A stretch of 44,138 nt of DNA from JAVBRU01 sp031547595 (lineage in GTDB: Bacteria; Bacillota; Clostridia; Christensenellales; Aristaeellaceae): the NCBI GenBank assembly GCA_031547595.1, contig JAVBRU010000074.1:1-44138 (forward strand). The letters run 5' to 3'. The position numbers and the translations under genes are program-made. Under the pieces are notes generated by a model that saw only the letters and a program-made list of their open reading frames with translations, made no database searches and was not told the origin of the DNA. Positions 16,230-23,874 of the stretch are shown one piece after another. Each line of letters opens with the position of its first letter. Within the stretch, counting starts at the first letter, position 1.

Positions 16230-16238
16230 TGCTATACT
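16230..16238 (+). promoter_or_regulatory. extended -10 promoter of the zinc-ribbon gene
   Basis: TGC followed by TATACT, about 29 bases before the ATG at 16267. TTGTCC at 16215 is too close to be a standard -35 element. Confidence 0.5.
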
Positions 16239-16266
16239 TGCCCCATCAACCGAAAGGAGAAACCCC

Positions 16267-16527
16267 ATGAACAACATGAAGTTCTGCCAAAGCTGCGCCA
16301 TGCCCCTCACCGCCCCCGACCAATACGGCAAAGAAGCCGACGGCACCGCAAACGCTGATTACTGCGCCTATTGTTACAAGGATGGCAAGTTCACCGCCGA
16401 TTGCACCATGCAGGAAATGATCGACTTTTGCGTACCCCACACCGTGGCTGCGCACCCCGGCACCACCGAGGAACAGGCGCGCGCCCAGATGGCGGCGTAC
16501 TATCCGCAGCTGAAGCGCTGGAAGTGA
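16267..16527 (+). CDS. small zinc-ribbon protein
   Basis: An 86-residue cytoplasmic protein. The N-terminal CQSCAMPL and the CAYCYKDGKF pair form a putative zinc ribbon (Cys8, Cys11, Cys34, Cys37), followed by a short helical part (TMQEMIDFCVPH, TEEQARAQMAAYYPQLKRW). It matches the widespread putative zinc ribbon family often encoded beside transcription regulators. The function is unknown. The ribosome binding site GAAAGGAG is well placed. It follows the WYL regulator by 65 bases but has its own promoter-like element. Confidence 0.8.
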   Translation: MNNMKFCQSCAMPLTAPDQYGKEADGTANADYCAYCYKDGKFTADCTMQEMIDFCVPHTVAAHPGTTEEQARAQMAAYYPQLKRWK

Positions 16528-16545
16528 CGGCAAGGGCAGGAATTG

Positions 16546-16927
16546 CGGGGGCCGCTCGCCCCCGAACCCCTCGGTAAGAGAATCATTCTCCTGCACCTCA
16601 TTTTTGTACCCTTCAATGATGCTTGAGAGAATGCCCGCACACCAGAATTGCAACAGGTACCCGCGAGAACCAAACGGTACCCCTATCGGTTGCACAGGTT
16701 TCGAGCGTTTTTCTTGTGTGCGTGCGCCGTGCTAGCACGGCGATTTCCCTGTCTCAACAGGGAAACAGAGAAAACAGGTAGCTGGACGTGGAATGCTTGC
16801 ATTTCTAAGGCCAGATACCTGTTTTTTCGTACACGCACACAATTACTCAATTATCATCAAAGGAAGCAAAGGTCGAGGTTCAGGAGACTGGTCTCCTGCC
16901 TGGGGTCTGTGGCGGGCAGCCCCAGCG
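16546..16927 (+). repeat. structured intergenic repeat, copy A (near full length)
   Basis: About 380 bases with related inverted ends. The left end reads GGGGCCGCTCGCCCCCGAAC, then a GAGAAT/ATTCTC hairpin (16578-16590) and GTACCCTTCAATGAT; the right end is its inverted relative, with ATCATCAAAGGAAGC, a CAGGAGAC/GTCTCCTG hairpin (16881-16898) and CCCCAGCG. Between them lies a first hairpin (TGCAAC, GGTACC / GGTACC, GTTGCA, 16649-16694) and then a cloverleaf. Stem P1 is TTGTGTGCGTG (16714-16724) with CACGCACACAA (16832-16842). It encloses H1 (an 18-bp perfect palindrome, 16725-16742), H2 (TTTCCCTGT/ACAGGGAAA, 16744-16765) and H3 (AAAACAGGTA/TACCTGTTTT, 16771-16825, with core GGAATGC). It fills the gap between the zinc-ribbon and channel genes. 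No coding region is seen in it. Confidence 0.85.
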
Positions 16928-16966
16928 TTCCCACTGCCCCAGCATCCCCCACCCCTCGTTTTCCCC

Positions 16967-16995
16967 TTTACCTCGCGCTCTGTTTCCTGTATAAT
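16967..16995 (+). promoter_or_regulatory. promoter of the formate/nitrite-type channel gene
   Basis: TTTACC (16967-16972) and TATAAT (16990-16995) are 17 bases apart, 35 bases before the ATG at 17030 and just outside repeat copy A. Confidence 0.65.
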
Positions 16996-17029
16996 AACTC
17001 CCTGTTAGCATACAAACGAGGTGAGCAGC

Positions 17030-17809
17030 ATGAAAACCACACAGGAAGTTACAGCCGATATGATCATCATCGGGCAGCGGAAGGCCGCGCTGCCCACCGC
17101 AAAAATGCTGGTGCTGGCGATATTGGCGGGCGCGTATGTAGCGCTGGCCGCCATCGGCTCCACCACGGCGCAGGCCACGGTGCAAAACCCGTCTGTGGCC
17201 AAGCTGATCAGCGCGTGTATTTTCCCGGCCGGGCTGGCAATGGTGCTGCTGGCGGGTGCAGAGCTGTTCACCGGCAACAGCCTGATGGTGATGGCGCTGA
17301 TGGATAAAAAGATCACGCTGCCCCGGATGCTGCGCAACTGGGGGCTGGTGTACATAGGCAATATGCTGGGTGCGCTGGTGGTAGCGCTGCTGGTGGTATA
17401 CAGCCACACGCTGTCGCTGTTTGGCGGGCAGCTTAGCACGGTCACTGCCGCTGCGGCGGTGTCAAAAACATCACTTTCCTTTGGCGATGCGCTGTTTCGC
17501 GGCATCTTATGCAATCTGCTGGTATGCCTGGGGGTATGGATGGGCTGCGCCGCCAAATCTGCCGGTGGCAAGGTAGCTGCGCTTTTCTATCCCGTGATGC
17601 TGTTTGTGGTGTGCGGGTTTGAGCACTGCGTGGCCAATATGTACTACATCCCCGTGGCGCTGCTGATGCAGGCGGCGGGGCAGGCGAGCACTGGCATCAC
17701 GCTGGGCAGCTATTTGCTTGTCAATTTGCTGCCCGTCACCCTCGGCAACATCCTGGGCGGCACGGCACTGGGCGCGGCGTATTATGCGGCCTATGGGCAG
17801 CGCGCCTGA
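17030..17809 (+). CDS. formate/nitrite transporter (FNT) family channel
   Basis: A 259-residue integral membrane protein with six hydrophobic helices. Family signatures are visible: FPAGLAMVLLAGAELFTGNS for the first half-helix region, NWGLVYIGNMLGAL, LCNLLVCLGVWMG, and GFEHCVANMYYIPVAL containing the conserved pore His. FNT proteins are pentameric channels for formate, nitrite or hydrosulfide; the substrate cannot be assigned from sequence alone, but formate export is plausible in a fermenting anaerobe. The start is the ATG at 17030, with GAGGTGA 5 bases upstream. It has its own promoter and is followed by a GC-rich hairpin. Confidence 0.9.
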   Translation: MKTTQEVTADMIIIGQRKAALPTAKMLVLAILAGAYVALAAIGSTTAQATVQNPSVAKLISACIFPAGLAMVLLAGAELFTGNSLMVMALMDKKITLPRMLRNWGLVYIGNMLGALVVALLVVYSHTLSLFGGQLSTVTAAAAVSKTSLSFGDALFRGILCNLLVCLGVWMGCAAKSAGGKVAALFYPVMLFVVCGFEHCVANMYYIPVALLMQAAGQASTGITLGSYLLVNLLPVTLGNILGGTALGAAYYAAYGQRA

Positions 17810-17874
17810 TGTTTTGAGTGTCCCACTGCTCATGCCGCGCATAGCATAAAGGGAGGGCGGATTTTCTGCCTTTT

Positions 17875-17910
17875 CAACAGCGGCGGTGGCCGCTTGCGGC
17901 GCTGTTGTTT
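17875..17910 (+). terminator. hairpin after the FNT gene, weak terminator
   Basis: CAACAGCG (17875-17882) pairs with CGCTGTTG (17900-17907), with an inner GC-rich stem, followed by TTTCTCC. The T tract is short, so readthrough into the PemK-like gene is likely. Confidence 0.5.
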
Positions 17911-17965
17911 CTCCCCCCGCTTGACCGCGCCGCCCGTTGGCTGTCGCTAACGGAGCGTGAAACAC

Positions 17966-18385
17966 GTGAAACGTGGTGACATATATTTTGCCAATCTGGA
18001 CCCCGTTATTGGCTCGGAACAGGGCGGTGTGCGCCCTGTGCTCATTATACAAAACGACCTGGGCAACCGTTTCAGCCCTACGGTGATCATCCTGCCGCTT
18101 ACCTCCAAAATGGGCAAAGCGCCGCTGCGTACGCACGTGCCGCTGCAGCCGCCCCAAGGCGGCCTCAAAAAGCCCTCCATTGTATTGTGCGAGCAGGTGC
18201 GCACCCTCGAAAAGGTGCGGCTCACCTCCTATATCGGCAGGCTTCAGCCCGACAAGCTCTTGCAGGTGGACCGTGCGCTGGCCATTGCACTGGGCGGCGA
18301 GCCGGAGGTGGAGGAACGTGAAGAGGAGAACGCCGAGGAGGAAGAGGATGCTGGGGCGCTGCCCCAGACCCCGCCAGGGGAATGA
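17966..18385 (+). CDS. PemK/MazF-family endoribonuclease toxin, no adjacent antitoxin
   Basis: A 139-residue protein closely patterned on Bacillus NdoA/MazF: KRGDIYFANLDPVIGSEQGG, RPVLIIQNDLGNRFSPTVII, a Thr-Ser pair in PLTSKMG and SIVLCEQVRTLEKVRL carry the fold and the RNA-cleavage residues. MazF-type toxins cut mRNA at short motifs. I choose the GTG at 17966, because GGAG lies 10 bases upstream; a GTG at 17957 would sit right against it. The family normally ends near residue 115; here an acidic tail follows (VEEREEENAEEEEDAG), and the last residues are encoded by repeat copy B. No MazE-like antitoxin frame is present upstream (17810-17965) or downstream, so it is either orphan, as housekeeping NdoA can appear, or paired in trans. 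Confidence 0.88.
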   Translation: MKRGDIYFANLDPVIGSEQGGVRPVLIIQNDLGNRFSPTVIILPLTSKMGKAPLRTHVPLQPPQGGLKKPSIVLCEQVRTLEKVRLTSYIGRLQPDKLLQVDRALAIALGGEPEVEEREEENAEEEEDAGALPQTPPGE

Positions 18386-18508
18386 TTCCCCTGGACCCAC
18401 ACTTTTATATCCTTCGATGATGCTTGCGCGATTGTGTGCGTTGTACGAAAAACCAGACGGGTGCCCGTGGGAATGCCAGCATTCCACGGTCACCCGTCTG
18501 GTTTTTCT
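18350..18508 (-). repeat. structured intergenic repeat, copy B (half element, inverted)
   Basis: Read on the minus strand this matches the right half of copies A and C: hairpin H3, then TTCGTAC-ACGCACACAAT, ATCATCGAAGGATATAAA, a CCAGGGGAA/TTCCCCTGG hairpin (18374-18394) and the GGGTCTGGGGCAGCGCCCC end. The H3 hairpin (18448-18506) is very long: AAAAACCAGACGGGTG pairs with CACCCGTCTGGTTTTT around a CCGTGG-AATGC/GCATTCCACGG core. A-tract and T-tract flank the stem, so it should terminate transcription in both directions between the convergent PemK-like and DUF4340 genes. Confidence 0.8.
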
Positions 18509-18520
18509 GTTCCCCTCCCA

Positions 18521-19981
18521 TTACGGCGCAGCATCCAGCTCGCCTTCCCAGTTGCTCCGCATATAGAACACGCACACGCCGTCCACTTCAATGGCCACGT
18601 GCAGCGCGTCATAGGGATACAGGCGAATGGTGCGCTGTTCATAGTCGTTTTTCATAACAATTTCGGCCACAGGCTCGCCGCTTGGGGCATACCCGGCGGG
18701 CAGGAACCCGGTGGCGGACACCTGGGTAAGCTGGTAATACCAGTGCACAAAGGCGGTTTCGTCTACGGCCTGACCGTTTCGGGTGGCGACAACGGAGTAC
18801 AAGGTCTGGCCATAGTCGTCGGTAGCAATTTCGTTGTTTTCTTTGATTTGCTCAACAAAGGAAATGTCGTAGGCGACGGACTGGGCGGCAGTAGCAAGGC
18901 TGATATAGGTGAGCTGATTGGCCGCCCAATCGATGGGGTTTCTTAGCTGGAGTTTCTTGGCGGTCAGCTGCTGCCAAAAGCCCAGAGAATAGCTGGTCCC
19001 AACATACACCTTGCCCTCATACAGGCAATAGATGCCGACGGAATTGGCATCGTTGCCAATCATCAGCGTGATGGTATGCGCGGGAATCTCATAGTTATAA
19101 GAGGTGTCATCATCATCGTAGGTGTACAGCACGGTGGCGGCCTGATCGAGCGTGATGGTCAGACGTGGCACGTCCAGTCCATAATCAGCCAGGTTCAGCG
19201 CATCAGCAGAGCCCAGATAATTGGCAAAGCGCATGCCCTCGATATTGGTCAGCAGGGTACCGGCTGCGGCGCTATCAACGGGGTAGCGCGAAGGCGCGGT
19301 CAGCGTCCAACCGGTAGCGGTGCGCTCCAGGCGCAGGTCGGCATCGCCGGCGAGCGTGATTGCGTCCAGTAGCTCACCCTTGAGCTTCGGCTGAACAACC
19401 TTGAAGAGGGTGTCTTTTTCGTAGCTGGCGGCGTCCCACAAATCGGGCGCGGCGCTGTAGATATTCGGGTCGCCCTGCATCATAAAGAAATAATAAGCAC
19501 TCTCGTCCGGCAAATTATTGCCCAGCAGCAAGGTGATTTCCTCGCCGTCGCTATAGCAATAGGTGATGGATGCCTGGGCGGGGTCGAGGCCAAAATCGCT
19601 CAAAAGCACTTCGTTTTCCTCGGTATTGAGGATGGTATCATGTGCTTCCACGGCAGCGCCCCAGCTGAGGATGTCGAGCTCGATCAGGCTATCCAGGGCA
19701 TCATCCTCGCGTCCCGGCACAGACATCACATCATCGGCGTACAGGATGGTATAGCTCTCGCCCGAGGGCGGGGTGACCCGGATCGTGGTCAGAGTGTCCA
19801 AATCCCGCTCGGCCAGCATTTTGTAGGTATCCACTTTGCCGGAGGGTGCAGGCACGGTGGGCTTGTTGTTTTCCGTCAGCCACCAGCCGCCTGCGGCCAG
19901 CAGCAATACACCCGCAGCCAGCAGCAGGATTTTGCCCTTGGAGAGGGGCTTTCGCACTTTCTTGCGCCGTACATCGTCCAT
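18521..19981 (-). CDS. DUF4340-domain membrane-anchored protein of Gld-type ABC system
   Basis: A 486-residue protein with one N-terminal membrane helix (KILLLAAGVLLLAAGGWWL, residues 17-35) and a large extracytoplasmic part. The sequence resembles DUF4340, typically two or three repeats of a beta-rich unit: TIRVTPPSGESYTILYADD, LLSDFGLDPAQASITYCYSD and LADYGLDVPRLTITLDQ are parallel phrases. It is the last gene of a four-gene operon with ATPase, permease and GldG-like protein; its start is one base from the GldG-like stop. This gene set is common in Clostridia but its export substrate is unknown. The gene ends against repeat copy B. Confidence 0.85.
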   Translation of the reverse strand: MDDVRRKKVRKPLSKGKILLLAAGVLLLAAGGWWLTENNKPTVPAPSGKVDTYKMLAERDLDTLTTIRVTPPSGESYTILYADDVMSVPGREDDALDSLIELDILSWGAAVEAHDTILNTEENEVLLSDFGLDPAQASITYCYSDGEEITLLLGNNLPDESAYYFFMMQGDPNIYSAAPDLWDAASYEKDTLFKVVQPKLKGELLDAITLAGDADLRLERTATGWTLTAPSRYPVDSAAAGTLLTNIEGMRFANYLGSADALNLADYGLDVPRLTITLDQAATVLYTYDDDDTSYNYEIPAHTITLMIGNDANSVGIYCLYEGKVYVGTSYSLGFWQQLTAKKLQLRNPIDWAANQLTYISLATAAQSVAYDISFVEQIKENNEIATDDYGQTLYSVVATRNGQAVDETAFVHWYYQLTQVSATGFLPAGYAPSGEPVAEIVMKNDYEQRTIRLYPYDALHVAIEVDGVCVFYMRSNWEGELDAAP

Positions 19982-19982
19982 A

Positions 19983-21449
19983 TCAGCGGTTCCTCCGGGG
20001 CAGCAGCACCACCAGCGCTATGGCCAGCACGATGAGCGGCAGGAGCACGGTAATCAGGATGGCCGGGGTGAGGGAGGCGGCAGACAGCGTGGGGCGGATG
20101 GCGTCCCGGGGAAGGATGTTGAGGTTGACGGGCGATTTTCCCTGCAGGGTTTGCAGCACTTGCAATAGATATGCGTACGAATAACTATTGAGCGCAGAAT
20201 ACTCGGTGAACATGGCCGTGCAGCCCTGGATGAACATGCGCGAGCGCGTGCCGTCGTTTTCCACGCGCGTGCACATTGCGGCAATCACAAAATCGCCTTC
20301 TTTGTCGGTGGGCTGTTGCTCGGTCTTCTCCGAACCGTCCGTTGTGTCGCGGATATAGCTGTTGAGGGACACCAATAGCGGCTCCACCGTGAGGTAGTGG
20401 GTGATCTCCGGCATTATGTACGCGCGGGCAAGGGGGGCTACCACGGTATCTTTTTTCGCATCCAGCAACACCTGTGTGGTTTCGGTGGGTTGCATGGCGG
20501 GGATCAGGTAGGTCTGATAACCAGGATAATAGTTGCTGGGGTCATCCTCCTTGGCGATGACGATGCCGGGATAGGCTTCCATGCCATAGGAGAGCAGCAG
20601 TGCGTTGAAGTTGGGCAAATCCAGCGGATCGTAAAATTCCGTAAGCACAAAGAAGCTTCCGCCCTGGGCGGCAAAGGTGTCCAGCTGATCCATCTCGTCC
20701 TGATTGAAGTCAAGAACGGGCGAAAGGATCATGAGCGGGCTGGCAGGGTCCAGCGTGCCGCCGGTGATCAGGTTGACACGCTGAATCATATAGTTTGAGG
20801 ATACCAGAAATTGATCCATATTGATGGTTTCATCGCTGGTCAATTCCCCATGGCCGGTCAGCACCTGCAAAACAGGCAGCTCGTCCTGTGTGGTATAGAG
20901 GATAGCCTCTGTGATGCTTTTTTCGTAGGTATATTTGGACTGGGTATAATCACCGGCTTCCGAATCGTAATAGACAGTGATATAGTTGTTTGCGGTCAGC
21001 ACGCGCGCGCGATTGTTCTCCTTACAATAGACGATGATGCGGTCATCGGTCAGCGCTGTGGTGGTGCTCAGTTCCTCCTTGAACTGCGCAGCAAGCCCGG
21101 GGTTTTTGGTGATATCCACCTGCGAATAGGTGATGTGCGGGCTGGCCACCGCATAACGCTTGAGCAGCGAGACCAGCGTTGGGGTTTCGTCGCCGTCCGC
21201 CGCCAGATAATACAGGTGCACATCGCGGGTCAGCTGATCGATCACCCCTTTTGTGACCTCGCTCTGGGAGGTGATCTGGTTGAAGGAGAAATCGGCCTGG
21301 AGGTTATGCTGGCTTTCCAGCGCGTCCGCTATGCTGCCCACAACCAGCACCACAGCGATCACAAGCACCGTCAGCAGCGCCGAAAACGCACCGCAGCGCA
21401 ATTTGGGCCGGGCGAAGAATTTTTTGCATTTTGCACGGATGTCTTTCAT
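19983..21449 (-). CDS. GldG-family ABC transporter auxiliary protein
   Basis: A 488-residue protein with a membrane helix near residues 19-42 (GAFSALLTVLVIAVVLVVGS) and another at the C-terminus (LTPAILITVLLPLIVLAIAL). The extracytoplasmic part has the GldG/ABC_transp_aux pattern: SEVTKGVIDQLTRDVHLYYL, YAVASPHITYSQVDITKNPG, VLQVLTGHGE and MILSPVLDFNQDEMDQLDTF. In Bacteroidota GldG works with GldA and GldF in gliding; in Bacillota the paralogous system has no assigned substrate. It lies between the permease and the DUF4340 gene. Confidence 0.88.
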   Translation of the reverse strand: MKDIRAKCKKFFARPKLRCGAFSALLTVLVIAVVLVVGSIADALESQHNLQADFSFNQITSQSEVTKGVIDQLTRDVHLYYLAADGDETPTLVSLLKRYAVASPHITYSQVDITKNPGLAAQFKEELSTTTALTDDRIIVYCKENNRARVLTANNYITVYYDSEAGDYTQSKYTYEKSITEAILYTTQDELPVLQVLTGHGELTSDETINMDQFLVSSNYMIQRVNLITGGTLDPASPLMILSPVLDFNQDEMDQLDTFAAQGGSFFVLTEFYDPLDLPNFNALLLSYGMEAYPGIVIAKEDDPSNYYPGYQTYLIPAMQPTETTQVLLDAKKDTVVAPLARAYIMPEITHYLTVEPLLVSLNSYIRDTTDGSEKTEQQPTDKEGDFVIAAMCTRVENDGTRSRMFIQGCTAMFTEYSALNSYSYAYLLQVLQTLQGKSPVNLNILPRDAIRPTLSAASLTPAILITVLLPLIVLAIALVVLLPRRNR

Positions 21450-21452
21450 TTC

Positions 21453-22163
21453 TTACGCCTCACTCCAGCGGCGCGCATCCAGGAAGCGCACGCACAAAAA
21501 TAGCATGATAAAGATAAAGGATAGGTAGAACACCCCATCCGCAAAGCCCAGTTGCCCCAGCGAGAACGTCTGGAAGCGCCGGTACAGGCTGATGAAGGCA
21601 AACGCGTCTGTGAAGATCTGCACATTCAGCGCCAGCGCCAGCACATCCGCCAGCCACAGGAACAGATTGACGCCAAAGCACGCCATCACGGCGGTGATCT
21701 GCGATTTCATCAGGCAGCTGACCATCATATCCAGCGCGATAAACGCCATGCCCTGCAGCACGAAGCCCAAGTACCCCACCAGCGTTTCGCCGATGTACAG
21801 CTGGCCATACGCCGCAATAATCGCCGCGTACACGCCGGTGAGCAGCACGGTGCACAGCATCACCGTGCACGCCGCGAAGAATTTGCCCAGCACAATGCCG
21901 GTGAGCGACGCGGGCGAGGAGAACAACAGCTGATCGGTGTGCTGCTGGCGCTCTGCCGCCATCAGGCGCATGGTGAGTACCGGGCACAGCAGCATCCACA
22001 GGTAGCTCATGTTCTGCATGAGGCGCAGCAGATTGCTGGAGCGGTCGGCCAGGTTGCCCGTGATAAAGAACACGCCGCTGAGCAGCGTGAACACGCCAAT
22101 AAACACATAGGCTATGGGCGTGTAGAAATAACTATGCAGTTCGCGCCGGTATACGGTACGCAT
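21453..22163 (-). CDS. ABC-2 type permease, GldF-like
   Basis: A 236-residue permease with six hydrophobic helices, starting YRRELHSYFYTPIAYVFIGV, a classic ABC-2/GldF N-terminus, and including SSPASLTGIVLGKFFAACTV and ALDMMVSCLMKSQITAVMAC. I start at the ATG at 22163, with AAAGGA about 8 bases upstream; a longer frame would overlap the ATPase gene. It starts 13 bases after the ATPase stop. Confidence 0.9.
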   Translation of the reverse strand: MRTVYRRELHSYFYTPIAYVFIGVFTLLSGVFFITGNLADRSSNLLRLMQNMSYLWMLLCPVLTMRLMAAERQQHTDQLLFSSPASLTGIVLGKFFAACTVMLCTVLLTGVYAAIIAAYGQLYIGETLVGYLGFVLQGMAFIALDMMVSCLMKSQITAVMACFGVNLFLWLADVLALALNVQIFTDAFAFISLYRRFQTFSLGQLGFADGVFYLSFIFIMLFLCVRFLDARRWSEA

Positions 22164-22176
22164 GCTGGTCGTCCTT

Positions 22177-23118
22177 TCACTGTTTACTGATCTGTGCACC
22201 CTGCGTGATGCGCACAAAGATGTCTTCCAGACTATCCTGCGTAGGGGCCAAACGAAGTAGCGGCGCTTGCAGGCCGGAGAGCAAGGTGAAGAGCCTGCGC
22301 TCAATCTGCACATCGCGCGGCGCGCTGATCAGCACTGTGGTTTCGCCCGGCTCCTCGCCCGGCACCTTTGTCACCCGGGTGACGCCGCTTAAGGAGCGCA
22401 GCGCGGGCAATAGCTGATCCGCGCCCATCACAATGGTGGCGCGCAGGGTGATCTCGCCGTCGTGCAGATCGTTCATGGCGCTGTCGCAAATCAGCTGCCC
22501 CTGGTGCAAAATCAATATCCTATCGCACAGCGTTTGCACTTCGCTGAGGATATGCGAGGAGAAAATCACCGTGTGCTTGCCTTGCAGGCCGCGCACGAGC
22601 TTTCGAAACTCCGTGGTCTGCAAAGGGTCAAGCCCCACCGTGGGCTCATCCAGCACAATCACCGGCGGCAGCGCGCACAGCGCCTGCGCAAACCCCACGC
22701 GCTGGCGGTAGCCCTTGGAGAGGTTGCTGATCCTTCGCCCCATCACATCCTGAAGGCCTGCCTGTTTGCCGATCATGGCGGCATGATCGGGGATATCCTG
22801 CGGCACCATTTCCCGCAGCCGGCACACAAAGCGCAGATAATCCTGCACCAGCATTTCGTCATACAGCGGTGCTTGCTCCGGCAGATAGCCGATCTGCCGC
22901 TTCGCCGCGCGCGCGTCCAGCAGGATGTCGTGCCCGTCAATGCTCACCGTGCCGCCGGAAGGCGCAAGGCACCCCGTCATGATATTCATGGTGGTGGTCT
23001 TGCCCGCGCCGTTTTGCCCGAGAAGTCCCAGTATCTGCCCTTTTGGCACAGTGAAGCTGATATTGTTCAGCGCGTGCTGCTTGCCGTAGCGCTTGCTCAC
23101 GCCTGTAAAAGAGATCAT
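22177..23118 (-). CDS. ABC transporter ATP-binding protein, GldA-like
   Basis: A 313-residue ATPase. The Walker A motif is GQNGAGKT (34-41), the signature is LSKGYRQR (133-140), Walker B is VIVLDEP (153-159), and the H-loop is SSHIL. The C-terminal 90 residues form the extra domain seen in ABC-2 exporter ATPases. It is the first gene of the four-gene Gld-type operon, with an extended -10 promoter at 23150-23158. The ATG at 23118 has GAAAGGA upstream. Confidence 0.93.
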   Translation of the reverse strand: MISFTGVSKRYGKQHALNNISFTVPKGQILGLLGQNGAGKTTTMNIMTGCLAPSGGTVSIDGHDILLDARAAKRQIGYLPEQAPLYDEMLVQDYLRFVCRLREMVPQDIPDHAAMIGKQAGLQDVMGRRISNLSKGYRQRVGFAQALCALPPVIVLDEPTVGLDPLQTTEFRKLVRGLQGKHTVIFSSHILSEVQTLCDRILILHQGQLICDSAMNDLHDGEITLRATIVMGADQLLPALRSLSGVTRVTKVPGEEPGETTVLISAPRDVQIERRLFTLLSGLQAPLLRLAPTQDSLEDIFVRITQGAQISKQ

Positions 23119-23149
23119 GCCATCGTCCTTTCTGTGATGAACTGTGCCC

Positions 23150-23158
23150 ATTATAGCA
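23150..23158 (-). promoter_or_regulatory. extended -10 promoter of the Gld-type ABC operon
   Basis: On the minus strand TGC precedes a perfect TATAAT (23155-23150), 31 bases before the ATG; TTCCTT at 23178-23173 is a weak -35 at 17-base spacing. Confidence 0.65.
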
Positions 23159-23280
23159 TGCTTTATATAGCGAAGGAATGAACAAATTGTAAAAGCGTAA
23201 AAGACAATGGGAAAATGCGCCGTGAACGAGCCGCGCACAGCGTATCTTCCTTTATAGTTGTTACAAATATCGCTGTTCGC

Positions 23281-23309
23281 TTTACGAAAGCATGGGATCG
23301 TGGTATAAT
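23281..23309 (+). promoter_or_regulatory. promoter of the small membrane-protein gene
   Basis: TTTACG (23281-23286), a 17-base spacer and TATAAT (23304-23309) with an extended TGG. The leader to the ATG at 23410 would be about 95 bases. Confidence 0.65.
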
Positions 23310-23409
23310 CAAAAACAAGCCGAGGGCGTCAAAGTGGCGATTGAACGCGAAAAACGGCAGAAAATACAACTTAAGTGGCTTTTTAATTCCAAAAAGAGAG
23401 GTTTTGCGC

Positions 23410-23874
23410 ATGTACGCTCCCGGTCCTCATCCCAATGCCGCGATGACGCGGTTGCAAAAACGCGTGCTGCTGGGCACCATCCTGGTGCTGTTGATTGCGG
23501 TGGTCGTTTTGGCAGCGTTATATGCAGGCGGCGCCAATGCCCGCCCCCGCACAGAGCAACAGTTTTTCTCGCGCATGCGCAGCTGCGCATCGCTTGCCGT
23601 GGATCAGGTGACCCGCATGGAAAACATGTCGCTGTCCAACACTTCGGCCAAGCTGGGGTTGGTGCGTCAATATGTGTATTGCATGGAGCAGATCAACCAG
23701 ATGAGCATCAGCCTGTATAGCAAAAGCTATGTGCCCACCGAAGCATTTACCGCAATTTATGCAGACATTAGCCAGTACGAATCGCTGGCGCAGGCGGCCA
23801 CATCCTCCACGATGGACATCCGCACCACGCTCCTGGAGCATTTAACCGGCCTACAGTCACTTTTGACCAAATAG
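23410..23874 (+). CDS. small single-pass membrane protein of unknown function
   Basis: A 154-residue protein with one membrane helix near residues 19-42 (RVLLGTILVLLIAVVVLAAL) and a predominantly helical extracytoplasmic part (QFFSRMRSCASLAVDQVTRM, MEQINQMSISLYS). I do not recognise a family. GAGAGG lies 8 bases before the ATG. Its last 18 bases overlap, tail to tail, the end of the spoIIR-like gene, with no terminator between, so the two mRNAs could pair at their 3' ends. Confidence 0.7.
   Translation: MYAPGPHPNAAMTRLQKRVLLGTILVLLIAVVVLAALYAGGANARPRTEQQFFSRMRSCASLAVDQVTRMENMSLSNTSAKLGLVRQYVYCMEQINQMSISLYSKSYVPTEAFTAIYADISQYESLAQAATSSTMDIRTTLLEHLTGLQSLLTK

Noticed and set aside
16714..16842. 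The cloverleaf as a tRNA or tRNA-like gene
   Set aside because: Arm lengths, the absent anticodon and T-loop consensus, and lack of a CCA-type acceptor end do not fit; the match is only in overall four-way shape.
22177..23118. The ATPase as the energy source for the sugar importers
   Set aside because: It is fused in an operon with ABC-2 (GldF/GldG-like) partners and has the exporter-type C-terminal domain; importer ATPases of the MsmX type have a different regulatory domain.
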